Positions 1-7,673 of a stretch of DNA of 64,000 bases are shown here, in pieces. Every line of letters starts with the position of its first letter. Position 1 is the first letter of the stretch. The translations under genes and the position numbers were made by a program. The notes under the pieces were generated by a model. It was not told where the DNA came from, did no database searches, and saw nothing but the letters and a program-made list of their open reading frames with translations. The stretch spans positions 186,001 to 250,000 of the forward strand of contig NZ_FNAN01000007.1 in the NCBI RefSeq assembly GCF_900101885.1, given 5' to 3'. The stretch comes from Dyadobacter soli (lineage in GTDB: Bacteria > Bacteroidota > Bacteroidia > Cytophagales > Spirosomataceae).

Positions 1-1
1 A

Positions 2-217
2 CAATGGGCAAGCGTGCAATCGTCCATCGATCCAACGCTTCACGCAGATGTGACAGGACGGCTTTTGAAGCAGCACAAGGAAGCAATTTGGTGGCGTGAT
101 GCCTGGATGTTGTATTTGCAGACGTTTTCCAAACAGGCCATTCCAGCTATTTACCGGAGACCGGAAAGGACTTTGGAGGAGGTTAAGGAGGGTGTTAACG
201 TTTATTTGATGCGGTAA
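2..217 (+). CDS. GH67 alpha-glucuronidase, C-terminal fragment (5' partial)
   Basis: The frame is open from the left edge (codons CAA TGG GCA from base 2) to a TAA at 215-217, so this is the last 71 codons of a gene that starts outside the window. The fragment contains KEAIWWRDAWMLYLQTFSKQ followed by AIP, which matches the conserved C-terminal helix region of GH67 alpha-glucuronidases (WWRDAC.LYFQTFS..PIP in the family). Those enzymes remove 4-O-methyl-glucuronic acid from the non-reducing end of xylo-oligosaccharides. The catalytic domain is not visible. The context fits: on the opposite strand beyond the toxin-antitoxin islet lie a GH39 xylosidase and sugar-acid catabolic genes. Family identification rests on this short segment only. 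Confidence 0.78.
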   Translation, partial: QWASVQSSIDPTLHADVTGRLLKQHKEAIWWRDAWMLYLQTFSKQAIPAIYRRPERTLEEVKEGVNVYLMR

Positions 218-340
218 GGCTAACCGGAAGTGCCGAGTTTTTTCAGCATTTTACACCAGTTGATCCGATCTTTCGTAAATTTATCGTAGGTTCTTACTAT
301 CTACTATAAATATTTAGCAATAAGTGAGAAGGCACGAACT

Positions 341-814
341 ATGGTTACCATTGAGCAAATATCAGACTATGTTATATTCAGATGCAAGTCTGAGGGGAAC
401 ACCGACCTGAGTGTCTTGAAACATCAAAAATTGCTGTACTATATTCAAGCCTGGTATCTGGCGTTCTACCATGTTCCACTTTTTAATGGAAGTTTTGAAG
501 CGTGGATACATGGGCCTGTCAACCGAACTATTTATGACAGATATAAGGACAGCAAATATATTTATAGCGAAATGGATTTGGCAGATATTACGGATCTGAC
601 CATTGTCAATCGTCTGGATCACCATGTAAAACTTCATGTGGATGCTGTGCTAGATGCTTATGCCGGATTTTCGGCCACTCAATTAGAGGTTATGACTCAT
701 CAAGAGCAGCCTTGGGTTGAGGCAAGGAAGGGATATGCACCTTACGAAAGGTGTGAAACAGTGATTGACAACTATACGATGCAAGATTATTACTCCGCTC
801 GACTATCGTCATGA
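341..814 (+). CDS. Panacea/SocA-like antitoxin domain protein (DUF4065)
   Basis: 157 residues, essentially one Panacea (DUF4065, SocA/GepA-like) domain. The hallmark pattern is present: LKHQKLLYYIQAWYLAFY (about residues 26-43), then PLFNGSFEAWIHGPVNRTIY (about 47-66), matching the family signature KLQKLLYYAQ...PLF...FEAW.HGPV..LY. Panacea proteins are promiscuous antitoxins that neutralise many unrelated toxins, or adaptors such as SocA that deliver a toxin to ClpXP. The stop codon overlaps the ATG of the next gene (ATGA at 811-814), the usual layout of a toxin-antitoxin pair with the antitoxin first. The region is visibly richer in A+T than its neighbours, suggesting acquisition. A general phage-associated role is the main alternative. 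Domain assignment is confident; antitoxin function is inferred. Confidence 0.8.
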   Translation: MVTIEQISDYVIFRCKSEGNTDLSVLKHQKLLYYIQAWYLAFYHVPLFNGSFEAWIHGPVNRTIYDRYKDSKYIYSEMDLADITDLTIVNRLDHHVKLHVDAVLDAYAGFSATQLEVMTHQEQPWVEARKGYAPYERCETVIDNYTMQDYYSARLSS

Positions 815-1527
815 AAAAATCGCCTGTAGTCGGGCAAAACGTACCGATTAATAAGCCAAAACTAGCAAACATTCCAGACCAACACCGTTGGTCTTTTTCT
901 TTTCAATATTTTCAGCAAATCGAATTCTTTGGTTTAGGAGATTTGGGTGGAAATTGGTTTGTGTCCCTGCTTGAAAAGCTCCGTGATTTGTCGAAAATGA
1001 GCATAGACAGTTTCATAAAGGATCGAGTTACAACCAACAGGCATCGATATCATCGGATAAATTGGGAAGCAACAAATATTCCCATTCAAAGAAAGGATGT
1101 TAGTTGGGTTGATAGACGATATTTAGATAATGAAGATGAATATCCGTTTGTACAGTTTCAAATTTCAAAAGCATTGGGTAGAGTCATTGGCTTTTGGGAC
1201 GAAACCCATCAACATTTCTACATAGTTTTACTCGATCCAAAGCATAATATGCAACCATCGAAGGACTATGAATACAAAGTTGATGAAACATCAATTGAGC
1301 ATTGTGAATTTTTGTCGTTATTGGCTGATATAGACCGCATAAAAGGGATCAAATGTACTGACGAAAATTGCGTATGTAAAGCAAAACTAAATGAGCTCCC
1401 AACCAATCTCAATCGAGGTAGATTTGTCTATTTTCAACTTGATGATGAATACTACGATGACTTTCTTGAAAAAACCCAAAGCAAGAGCGTCAAACAAATT
1501 ATCGAACTGGGCCTGCTAAGCCACTAG
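811..1527 (+). CDS. Uncharacterised protein coupled to Panacea antitoxin; candidate toxin
   Basis: 238 residues overlapping the upstream Panacea gene by four bases (ATGA), so probably translationally coupled. No signal peptide or membrane segment is apparent, and I recognise no named family. Visible features: an N-terminal region with FFGLGDLGGNWFVSLLEKLR (about residues 40-59); a central beta-rich block with RVIGFWDETHQHFYIVLLDP followed by KHN (about 126-148), which resembles small proteins that read '..GF..d..F.i..lDp.H...P'; a CxxxxCxC motif (TDENCVCK, about 184-191); and an acidic C-terminus. The position directly after a Panacea antitoxin suggests that it is the cognate toxin, but no catalytic motif of RelE, Fic, ART or NTase toxins was identified. 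Base composition is AT-rich, like its partner. Confidence 0.6.
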   Translation: MKKSPVVGQNVPINKPKLANIPDQHRWSFSFQYFQQIEFFGLGDLGGNWFVSLLEKLRDLSKMSIDSFIKDRVTTNRHRYHRINWEATNIPIQRKDVSWVDRRYLDNEDEYPFVQFQISKALGRVIGFWDETHQHFYIVLLDPKHNMQPSKDYEYKVDETSIEHCEFLSLLADIDRIKGIKCTDENCVCKAKLNELPTNLNRGRFVYFQLDDEYYDDFLEKTQSKSVKQIIELGLLSH

Positions 1528-1569
1528 AATCAACCATTTTAGTGCAAATTTCTACAACTTGCCTAGTAT

Positions 1570-2862
1570 TTAGCCCGCATCCCCATACTTCAACAAACTC
1601 TTATCCGGCACCAGCGGGCCCATGAGGAACAGCATAATCAGCAACCCCACGAGCGCCACCAGCCCGAAACCCAGGAACAGAATATTGTAGGCATAATGGT
1701 AGCCCATTTCTGCGGCATTGTTTTTAAGTATAATCCCTGAAACCGACTGAAAAACGGCGCCGCCCAGCCCTGTACCCACGCACGCCATGCCCCAGACGGA
1801 CGCAGCCGAGTTTTTAGGCACCACATCGGCCGGAAATGTGAGCGTGTTGGCGGTGTATGCGGTGTAGCCAAAACCCGCCAATCCGAATACGATCAATGCG
1901 GAAAGCGGCGTCGAGATCACAAATGGCCCGATTAGCAGCGGTAATATCATAATGAGGCTGGCAATGGTGACAGCCACTTTCCGCGCTCTTGGAATGGGCA
2001 TTCCTCTTTTGATAATGTATTGGGTAAAATACCCGCCGGCAATGTTACCGACGTCGGCGATGATGAACGGGATCATGGCCAGCCAGCCGATCTGCTTCAT
2101 TTCCAAATGGTGTACATCCACGAGGTAACGGCCGATCCAGAACGTGACGAAGTACCAAACGGGGTCCATGAAGGTTTTGGATAAGGTAAACATCCGCACA
2201 AACCTTGTTTTCAGCAGCGCCGTTACCGGTACACGCATTACCTCCTTTTTTTCTTCTTTGTTTTCTTTCGGTGTGTAATAAATAAACCAGAATATCGCCA
2301 GCCACAAATAGCCGCACAATGCGAGGATCACGAACGTGGCCTGCCAGCCGTAGTTGACGCCCAGTAATGCCACCAATGGCGGCACGATCACCGCGCCCAG
2401 CGCCGAGCCGCTGTTGAAAATACCCGACGCCGTCGACCGCTCGTGCGGCGGAAACCATTCCGTGGTAAGACGGATGGCCGCGGGCCAGTTACCAGCTTCG
2501 CCGATACCGAGCATAAACCTGCATATGCCGAATTGTAAAGGCGTGGCGGCGAACGCGTGGACGAGCCCCGCGGTGGTCCAGAATGCCATGCAAAGGGAGT
2601 AGCCTATCCGGGTACCGAGGCGGTCGATCACAAAACCCGAAAATGCATTCGAGATCATGTAGGCGGCGAAGAATGCGGTACCGATGTAGCCAAATGCATC
2701 GTCCGGGATCAGCCTCCGCAGCTCGCCCTCGGCGCTCAGGTAGTTGAACGACAGCCTGTGTACGTAGTTGAGCACCGTCGCCAGGAAGGCCATACCGACC
2801 ATGACCCATCGCATCCCCGACATTTTGATCGCCGGGGACACGGGTATTTGATTTTCTACCAT
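1570..2862 (-). CDS. MFS transporter, hexuronate-type anion:cation symporter (ACS family)
   Basis: 430 residues with about 12 hydrophobic segments. It belongs to the ACS branch of the major facilitator superfamily, whose members include ExuT and GudP: the first cytoplasmic loop has SGFVIDRLGTRIGYSLCMAF (DRxGxR-type motif, about residues 76-95), and the loop after TM4 has RFMLGIGEAGNWPAAIRLTT followed by EWFPPHER, the ACS signature with the GEAGNWP segment typical of hexuronate and galactarate carriers. The predicted role is proton-coupled import of glucuronate, galacturonate or a related sugar acid across the inner membrane. It is last in the operon, 33 bases after the AraD1-like gene, next to three sugar-acid catabolic enzymes. 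The exact substrate is inference. Confidence 0.82.
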   Translation of the reverse strand: MVENQIPVSPAIKMSGMRWVMVGMAFLATVLNYVHRLSFNYLSAEGELRRLIPDDAFGYIGTAFFAAYMISNAFSGFVIDRLGTRIGYSLCMAFWTTAGLVHAFAATPLQFGICRFMLGIGEAGNWPAAIRLTTEWFPPHERSTASGIFNSGSALGAVIVPPLVALLGVNYGWQATFVILALCGYLWLAIFWFIYYTPKENKEEKKEVMRVPVTALLKTRFVRMFTLSKTFMDPVWYFVTFWIGRYLVDVHHLEMKQIGWLAMIPFIIADVGNIAGGYFTQYIIKRGMPIPRARKVAVTIASLIMILPLLIGPFVISTPLSALIVFGLAGFGYTAYTANTLTFPADVVPKNSAASVWGMACVGTGLGGAVFQSVSGIILKNNAAEMGYHYAYNILFLGFGLVALVGLLIMLFLMGPLVPDKSLLKYGDAG

Positions 2863-2895
2863 TCAAATGCAGGTTTTAAGAATGTAAATGGAATC

Positions 2896-3918
2896 TCAGA
2901 GCTGGGAGAGCGGCGTAAGCCTCGGGGTATCTGCTGAAACCGAAAGCCGGTTTTGCAGCGGCCTGCCTTGCCCTTCCCAATGCACGGTCATGAGGTCGTC
3001 GTTTTCGAGCAGCAGCTTGCTGCCGAAACTGAATGCGTCGGCGCCGAAGAAATGCACGTGGGCTTGGAGCGGCAGCCGGTGGCCGGGGTATTTGAAATGG
3101 TGGTATTCGAGGTTTTCGAGGCTTTGGGCCATGTTCTGCTCACCGGTGCGGATGTCGGCGCTCCATTTGACGTGCGCACCTTTCGATACTTTTACATTTC
3201 CACGAATGTCCCTGAAATCACCCCCTACTACAAGTTCCGGGCCGATGGCGCATTGCCTGAGCTTGGACGGCGCGAGGTAGAGGTAATTCTTTTTCTCCAT
3301 CACATGGTCCGAAAACTCGTTGCCGGTGGCGAAGCCGATGCGGTAAGGCACGCCTTGCCGGTCGACAATGTAAATGCCCGCGATTTCCGGTTCTTCTCCC
3401 CCGTCGTCGCCAAAGTCGGGTACTTCGAGCGTCTCGCCGTGCGCCCGCAGGACGGAGCCGTTGCCTTTGTAAAACCATTCCGGCTGCACACCGATTTCGC
3501 CGGCTGCCGGAAAGCCGTTTGCTACGCCCCATTCATACATGATAATGCTGTCGGTGGGCTTGGTACCTTCCGTGGCGGCGTGCATGGCCTGGCGGTTGAG
3601 GGCGCTGTTTTTGTGGGTGAGCCCGGTACCGGCTACAAGGCAGCGGAACGGGTCGCCGGGGCAGTCGAATGCCGGGAGCAGCGTCCATTCGCTGCTACCA
3701 TTGTAGACGTCGTCATAATGCAGCTTCGTGTCCGTACGCGCGGCCAGAAGCAGGTCCGCGAGCGGCTTTTTTTGATCGATGGCTGCCAACGCGGCTTCGT
3801 AAACCGATTTCGGTCCATTTAAAAGCACCAAAGAAGGCTCTTCCACGATGGCCACGGCCCTACCCTGCTGCGGGTGTGCGATCTGTACGACTCTTGTCAT
3901 GTTTTGCATTAATATCAT
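2896..3918 (-). CDS. AraD1/GguC-like FAH-family 2-keto-3-deoxy sugar-acid dehydratase
   Basis: 340 residues of the fumarylacetoacetate hydrolase superfamily, AraD1/GguC type. Supporting segments are LVAGTGLTHKNSALNRQAMH, EWGVANGFPAAGEIGVQPEW, EEPEIAGIYIVD (acidic metal-binding stretch), GFATGNEFSDHVME and AIGPELVVGGDFRDIRG, all in the order of AraD1 family proteins. Those enzymes dehydrate 2-keto-3-deoxy pentonates, such as L-2-keto-3-deoxyarabonate, to alpha-ketoglutaric semialdehyde; GguC itself is less well defined. The gene lies 16 bases after the SDR gene and downstream of an enolase-superfamily dehydratase that could provide its substrate. ATG codons at 3918, 3909 and 3900 are all possible; the one at 3900 (MTRVVQI) is closest to the usual family start. 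Confidence 0.75.
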   Translation of the reverse strand: MILMQNMTRVVQIAHPQQGRAVAIVEEPSLVLLNGPKSVYEAALAAIDQKKPLADLLLAARTDTKLHYDDVYNGSSEWTLLPAFDCPGDPFRCLVAGTGLTHKNSALNRQAMHAATEGTKPTDSIIMYEWGVANGFPAAGEIGVQPEWFYKGNGSVLRAHGETLEVPDFGDDGGEEPEIAGIYIVDRQGVPYRIGFATGNEFSDHVMEKKNYLYLAPSKLRQCAIGPELVVGGDFRDIRGNVKVSKGAHVKWSADIRTGEQNMAQSLENLEYHHFKYPGHRLPLQAHVHFFGADAFSFGSKLLLENDDLMTVHWEGQGRPLQNRLSVSADTPRLTPLSQL

Positions 3919-3934
3919 TTAAAAATCACACATC

Positions 3935-4726
3935 CTACTGCGTCACCCAGCCGCCGTCGATCGAAAAGCAGCCGCCGGTGGAATAGCTCGAAGCCTTGCT
4001 GGCCAAATACAATGCAATGCCGCCAATCTCGTGCAGTTCGCCCCATCGGCCCATCGGGATCTTGGAAATGAACGCTTTGTATTTTTCGGGATCGTTGATG
4101 AGCGGCAAGTTAAGGTCCGTCGCGAACGGGCCGGGCAGGATCGCATTCACGGTAATGCCGTCGAGCGCTACTTCCATGGCCAGCGAGCGGGTAAGCTGCA
4201 AAATGGCACCTTTGCTCGTCGCGTAGGGCGTGCGCTCGGGGATAGCCGTGAGCGCTAGCATGGAGCCGATGTTGATGATCCGGCCGTAACCGTTTTCCTT
4301 CATCACGGGCACCACTTCGCGGCAAGCGAGCCAGGTACCGGTCACATTCACGCTTTGTACTTTGTTGAAATCGTCCAGCGAAAGCGCCTCGATAGGCCCG
4401 CGGATATTGATACCGGCCGAATTGACCAGGATATCTATTTTTCCAAAAGCCGCGACGGCCGTTTTGACCGTTGATTGAATACTGGCCTCGGACGTCACGT
4501 CGCACCCGACACTAATGCAGCTGACGTCGTAAGTATCTTTGAGCAGCTGCTCCGATTCCCTGTTCACGGCCTCGTCGCGCGCCGCGATGACGATATTGGC
4601 ACCAGCTTCGGCCAGGGCTTTGGCCATTGCCAGTCCCAGCCCGCGGTTACCGCCTACCACGAGCGCGGTTTGCCCGTGCAGTTTGAAAAGGTCCAGAATG
4701 CTCTGTTGCATAGTTAGCGTTTCCAT
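3935..4726 (-). CDS. SDR family oxidoreductase (gluconate 5-dehydrogenase / sugar-acid dehydrogenase type)
   Basis: 263-residue classical short-chain dehydrogenase. The nucleotide-binding motif reads GGNRGLG (residues 25-31, the TGxxxGxG equivalent), followed by the NSAG motif (102-105) and the catalytic Ser155, Tyr168 and Lys172 (YATSK). The C-terminus ends SSYSTGGCFSIDGGWVTQ, the usual 'G..i.VDGG' ending. Such enzymes oxidise a hydroxyl of sugar acids or polyols with NAD(P)+. The gene starts five bases after the enolase-superfamily gene and precedes the AraD1-like gene by 16 bases, so it almost certainly acts in the same sugar-acid pathway. Gluconate 5-dehydrogenase, fuconate-pathway and 2-keto-3-deoxy-sugar-acid dehydrogenases share these features and cannot be separated by eye. 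Confidence 0.82.
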   Translation of the reverse strand: METLTMQQSILDLFKLHGQTALVVGGNRGLGLAMAKALAEAGANIVIAARDEAVNRESEQLLKDTYDVSCISVGCDVTSEASIQSTVKTAVAAFGKIDILVNSAGINIRGPIEALSLDDFNKVQSVNVTGTWLACREVVPVMKENGYGRIINIGSMLALTAIPERTPYATSKGAILQLTRSLAMEVALDGITVNAILPGPFATDLNLPLINDPEKYKAFISKIPMGRWGELHEIGGIALYLASKASSYSTGGCFSIDGGWVTQ

Positions 4727-4731
4727 ATTGC

Positions 4732-5901
4732 CTATTCAGTAATGATGAAATGTTCGAGACCTTCGGTTTTCAGGGTTAAACCTACCCCCGGCAATGTGTC
4801 GCTCAGCTGCACCCGCCCGTTTTCGGCAATCGCCTCGCCGTCGAAAATGTACCAGAACATTTCATTGCCCACCTCGATCTCCGTTTGCGGGAAATATTCG
4901 GCCATCGGGCTCGCGAACGAGCTCAGTACCACGTGCAGGTTATGCATTTGCCCGCCGTGCGGGATCACCTCTATGCCGTGTGCGAGGGCCATATTACAGA
5001 TTTTCTGTGCCTCGGTGAAGCCGCCCACCCGGTTGGTATCAAACTGGAAAATATCCAGGGCACCGGTTTGAAGCAGGTCGTGGAAGCCGTAGCGGGTGTA
5101 TTCGTGCTCGCCGCCGGAGAGCGGGATGTCGGTGTACTGCCGGAGTTTGGCAAAATTGTGGATCTCGTCCGGCAGGAGCAGTTCCTCGGCCCAGCGGAGG
5201 TTGTACGGTTCCAGCGCTTTCAAGAACTGCTTCGCATAGGCGAGGTTGAAACCCATATAACCTTCCAGCATTACGTTAATGTCGTCACCAACGGCTTCGC
5301 GCACCACTTTCGCCATTTCTACATTCTTCCGCATGCCCGCTACGCCTTCGGTCAATGGATAGCCGCAGCGCAGTTTCATACCCGAAAAACCCTGCTCCTT
5401 GTAATGCACGGCCTCTGCTTGGAGGCTGTCGAGGTCGCGGGTGTAGAGGCGGCTGTAATAGGTTTCGATGTCGGGGGTCGTACGCCCGCCCATGAGCATG
5501 AACACGGGCTGGTTCATCACCTTTCCTTTGATATCCCAAAGGGCAATATCGATGGCGCTGATGGCCGCGATAACGGTGCCTTTCCTGCCGAATGCGACCG
5601 TGGAGCGGTACATTTTTTCGAACAGATACTCGGTATTCAAAGGATTTTCCCCTAGCAGGATCGGCGTCAGTTTACTGTCTATCACAGCCTTGGTCACGTC
5701 CGGGCTCAGCCCCGCATTGCCGTAGCCGATATGCCCCTCGTCGGTTTCCACTTCCACCACCAGCCAGCTGAAAAACCGGAAGGCCGCCTGTGAATCGGTT
5801 TGGGAATGAATAGGACTGAGCGGCGTGGCAAACACTGTATTGGTCGTCAGCACGGGCCCTGTCCATTTATATAATTTCGCTGTTACTCTTTTGATTTTCA
5901 T
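4732..5901 (-). CDS. Enolase-superfamily sugar-acid dehydratase (mandelate racemase / L-rhamnonate dehydratase-like)
   Basis: The frame is open from 5934, but ATG at 5901 (MKIKRVTAKLYKW) fits the family N-terminus, giving 389 residues. The capping domain spans about 1-130 and the barrel follows. Likely metal ligands are Glu213 (MLEGYMGF), Glu239 (WAEE) and Glu265 (GGEHEY), spaced as in L-rhamnonate dehydratase. Asp288 (QFDTN) and His315 (IPHGGQMHNLH) form the probable general acid/base dyad; the GGEHEYTRYGF and PHGG segments are typical of the rhamnonate dehydratase subgroup. It should dehydrate an aldonic or uronic acid to a 2-keto-3-deoxy acid. It starts 51 bases after the GH39 gene and ends five bases before the SDR. 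The substrate is uncertain; xylan-derived acids are plausible from context. Confidence 0.78.
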   Translation of the reverse strand: MKIKRVTAKLYKWTGPVLTTNTVFATPLSPIHSQTDSQAAFRFFSWLVVEVETDEGHIGYGNAGLSPDVTKAVIDSKLTPILLGENPLNTEYLFEKMYRSTVAFGRKGTVIAAISAIDIALWDIKGKVMNQPVFMLMGGRTTPDIETYYSRLYTRDLDSLQAEAVHYKEQGFSGMKLRCGYPLTEGVAGMRKNVEMAKVVREAVGDDINVMLEGYMGFNLAYAKQFLKALEPYNLRWAEELLLPDEIHNFAKLRQYTDIPLSGGEHEYTRYGFHDLLQTGALDIFQFDTNRVGGFTEAQKICNMALAHGIEVIPHGGQMHNLHVVLSSFASPMAEYFPQTEIEVGNEMFWYIFDGEAIAENGRVQLSDTLPGVGLTLKTEGLEHFIITE

Positions 5902-5952
5902 TGAAATGTATTTTAAAACAATATCACTTTTCAACCGGGGCGATCGCCTTGC

Positions 5953-7650
5953 CTACCACTTGAAATGCAGGAATGAAACACCCTGGCGTGGCAACTGCAT
6001 TTCGATGGTCGTATTGCCGTTTTTAGGTTCGATCCATTGCGGCGAGGTCAGTAATGCTAGCTGGCCGGCCTTTTCGAGCTGCTTAATCTGCTCGGCGGTG
6101 GGCTGTTTGGGCGAGCCCATTGCTTTCCACACTTCGTAGGAGTTGCTGTTTTCCTTATCGATGCGGTAGTGGTACAGCATCATTTTCTGCTGCGGCAAGC
6201 CTTGCACATTCACTTTTACGGTCGCGTCGGGCTCGGGCACATTGTCGTCGTGGTAGTTCCACACCATCACCGCCGCCGAATTGGCGCTTTTGGAAGCAAT
6301 ACCATTGATATCCGCCTCCTTACGCACGCTTTCATCCCTTACCCTTTTGAAATCGTATGCCAGATCCTGCTTCACTTCCACGCGGTTGCCTTCCATCATG
6401 CCAAACATCCGGAACACGTTCAGTACCGGCTTGTCGACCCCGTTGGTAGCCAGGTCTCGGAAGCCGCGGAACCAGGCCTGGTCCTCGAACTCGAACGACC
6501 AGCTCACCGCCCCGAGCAAATTCACGCCCCTCGCCTCGGCCAGTTCATATTTCCGCGCAAATGAAGCCGCTGTATAGCTCGAATACATGGTACCATTGCG
6601 GTACGCGTTCTGCGGGCTCACATCTTCCGAGCATGCCGCGCAGCCCTCGGGATCGGATTCACCGATGATGATCGGCAGCTTTTTGAGTGCCGGGTAAGAA
6701 GCCACTATCTCGAAACCTTTGTCCAGGTCGCGCAGCTGCGTACCCATGTTCATCTGTACGTGCCCGTCCACGATCTTGGGCGCGCCTTTGGCATGGTAGG
6801 TAATGAAATCGATGGGCGTGCCGGTTTTGCCGGTGACGTAGTTTTTGCCGGCGGTGACGTGGTCGAGGAATTTCGTCATAAACACCTGGGACTTGTCCCA
6901 CGATGGCCCCGTTACTTCCGGGCCGCCTATTTTAGCAGTAGGCAATGCGCGTTTTACCGCATCCGCCGTATAATCATACAGTTTAATATATTCATCCACA
7001 GTGCCTTTCCAGTAGCTGATATTCGGTTCGTTCCAAAGCTCCCAGTACCAGCTTTCCACTTCCTTCTTGCCATAGCGGGCCACCGAATGCTTCACCCACT
7101 GAAATACCAGTTCCGCCCATTTGTTGTAGTCGTTGGGCGGGTAAGCCCAGCCGAGGTAAATATCATTGTAATTATCCCCCGGCTTCCAGTGGTGACGGTA
7201 CGGCTCGGGTTTTGAAGAAAGCGCCTGCGGCATGAAGCCGATCTGGGCAATGGGTTTCATGCCCCTTTCGATATAAGTATCGAAAATCCTGTCGACGATC
7301 TTCCAGTCGTACACCGGTTTACCCTGTGCGTCTTCGGTATAGGCATTGGTGGAACCCCATTTGAGCGCCGCCTCGCCATCGCCCGTCACGAGCAGGCTGT
7401 GCGCCCTTACGTACACGGGAACTTTGCTGAACTGCGCGATTTCGGTCAGCAGTTTTTTACCGTCCTTCATATAGGTGTAATTCGGCTCGTCGTAGCCAAA
7501 AAACGCCCAGATCGGCTGCATAGGGGCTTTTACCTTCGCCAGGTTGACCTCGATACTGACAGGCTGCTGCTGACTGAAAACAGGAGTGGACAATGCCGCG
7601 CCCAGGGTGGCTGCGTGGAGCAGGGCAAGTTTGGTTTTTTTGAAAAACAT
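5953..7650 (-). CDS. Secreted GH39 family beta-xylosidase-like glycoside hydrolase
   Basis: 565 residues with a signal peptide (about 1-27, cleavage near VFSQQ). The catalytic domain is a GH39-type (beta/alpha)8 barrel: the acid/base is Glu208 in ELWNEPN, and the probable nucleophile is Glu331 in LPIIIGESDPEG. The spacing of about 123 residues is normal for clan GH-A. GH39 enzymes include beta-xylosidases and alpha-L-iduronidases; in a locus with a uronate permease and a nearby GH67 gene, xylosidase action on (glucurono)xylo-oligosaccharides is the best guess. The protein probably acts in the periplasm or at the outer membrane. It follows SusD by 23 bases in the same operon. The C-terminal third contains a beta-rich accessory domain (ending GVSFLHFKW). 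Confidence 0.82.
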   Translation of the reverse strand: MFFKKTKLALLHAATLGAALSTPVFSQQQPVSIEVNLAKVKAPMQPIWAFFGYDEPNYTYMKDGKKLLTEIAQFSKVPVYVRAHSLLVTGDGEAALKWGSTNAYTEDAQGKPVYDWKIVDRIFDTYIERGMKPIAQIGFMPQALSSKPEPYRHHWKPGDNYNDIYLGWAYPPNDYNKWAELVFQWVKHSVARYGKKEVESWYWELWNEPNISYWKGTVDEYIKLYDYTADAVKRALPTAKIGGPEVTGPSWDKSQVFMTKFLDHVTAGKNYVTGKTGTPIDFITYHAKGAPKIVDGHVQMNMGTQLRDLDKGFEIVASYPALKKLPIIIGESDPEGCAACSEDVSPQNAYRNGTMYSSYTAASFARKYELAEARGVNLLGAVSWSFEFEDQAWFRGFRDLATNGVDKPVLNVFRMFGMMEGNRVEVKQDLAYDFKRVRDESVRKEADINGIASKSANSAAVMVWNYHDDNVPEPDATVKVNVQGLPQQKMMLYHYRIDKENSNSYEVWKAMGSPKQPTAEQIKQLEKAGQLALLTSPQWIEPKNGNTTIEMQLPRQGVSFLHFKW

Positions 7651-7673
7651 GAGACTCTGGTTAAGCGTAAAAA

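Noticed and set aside
2953..3822. 289-codon plus-strand frame opposite the AraD1-like gene
   Set aside because: Antisense shadow of a conserved FAH-family protein; no domain, no promoter and no sensible partner.
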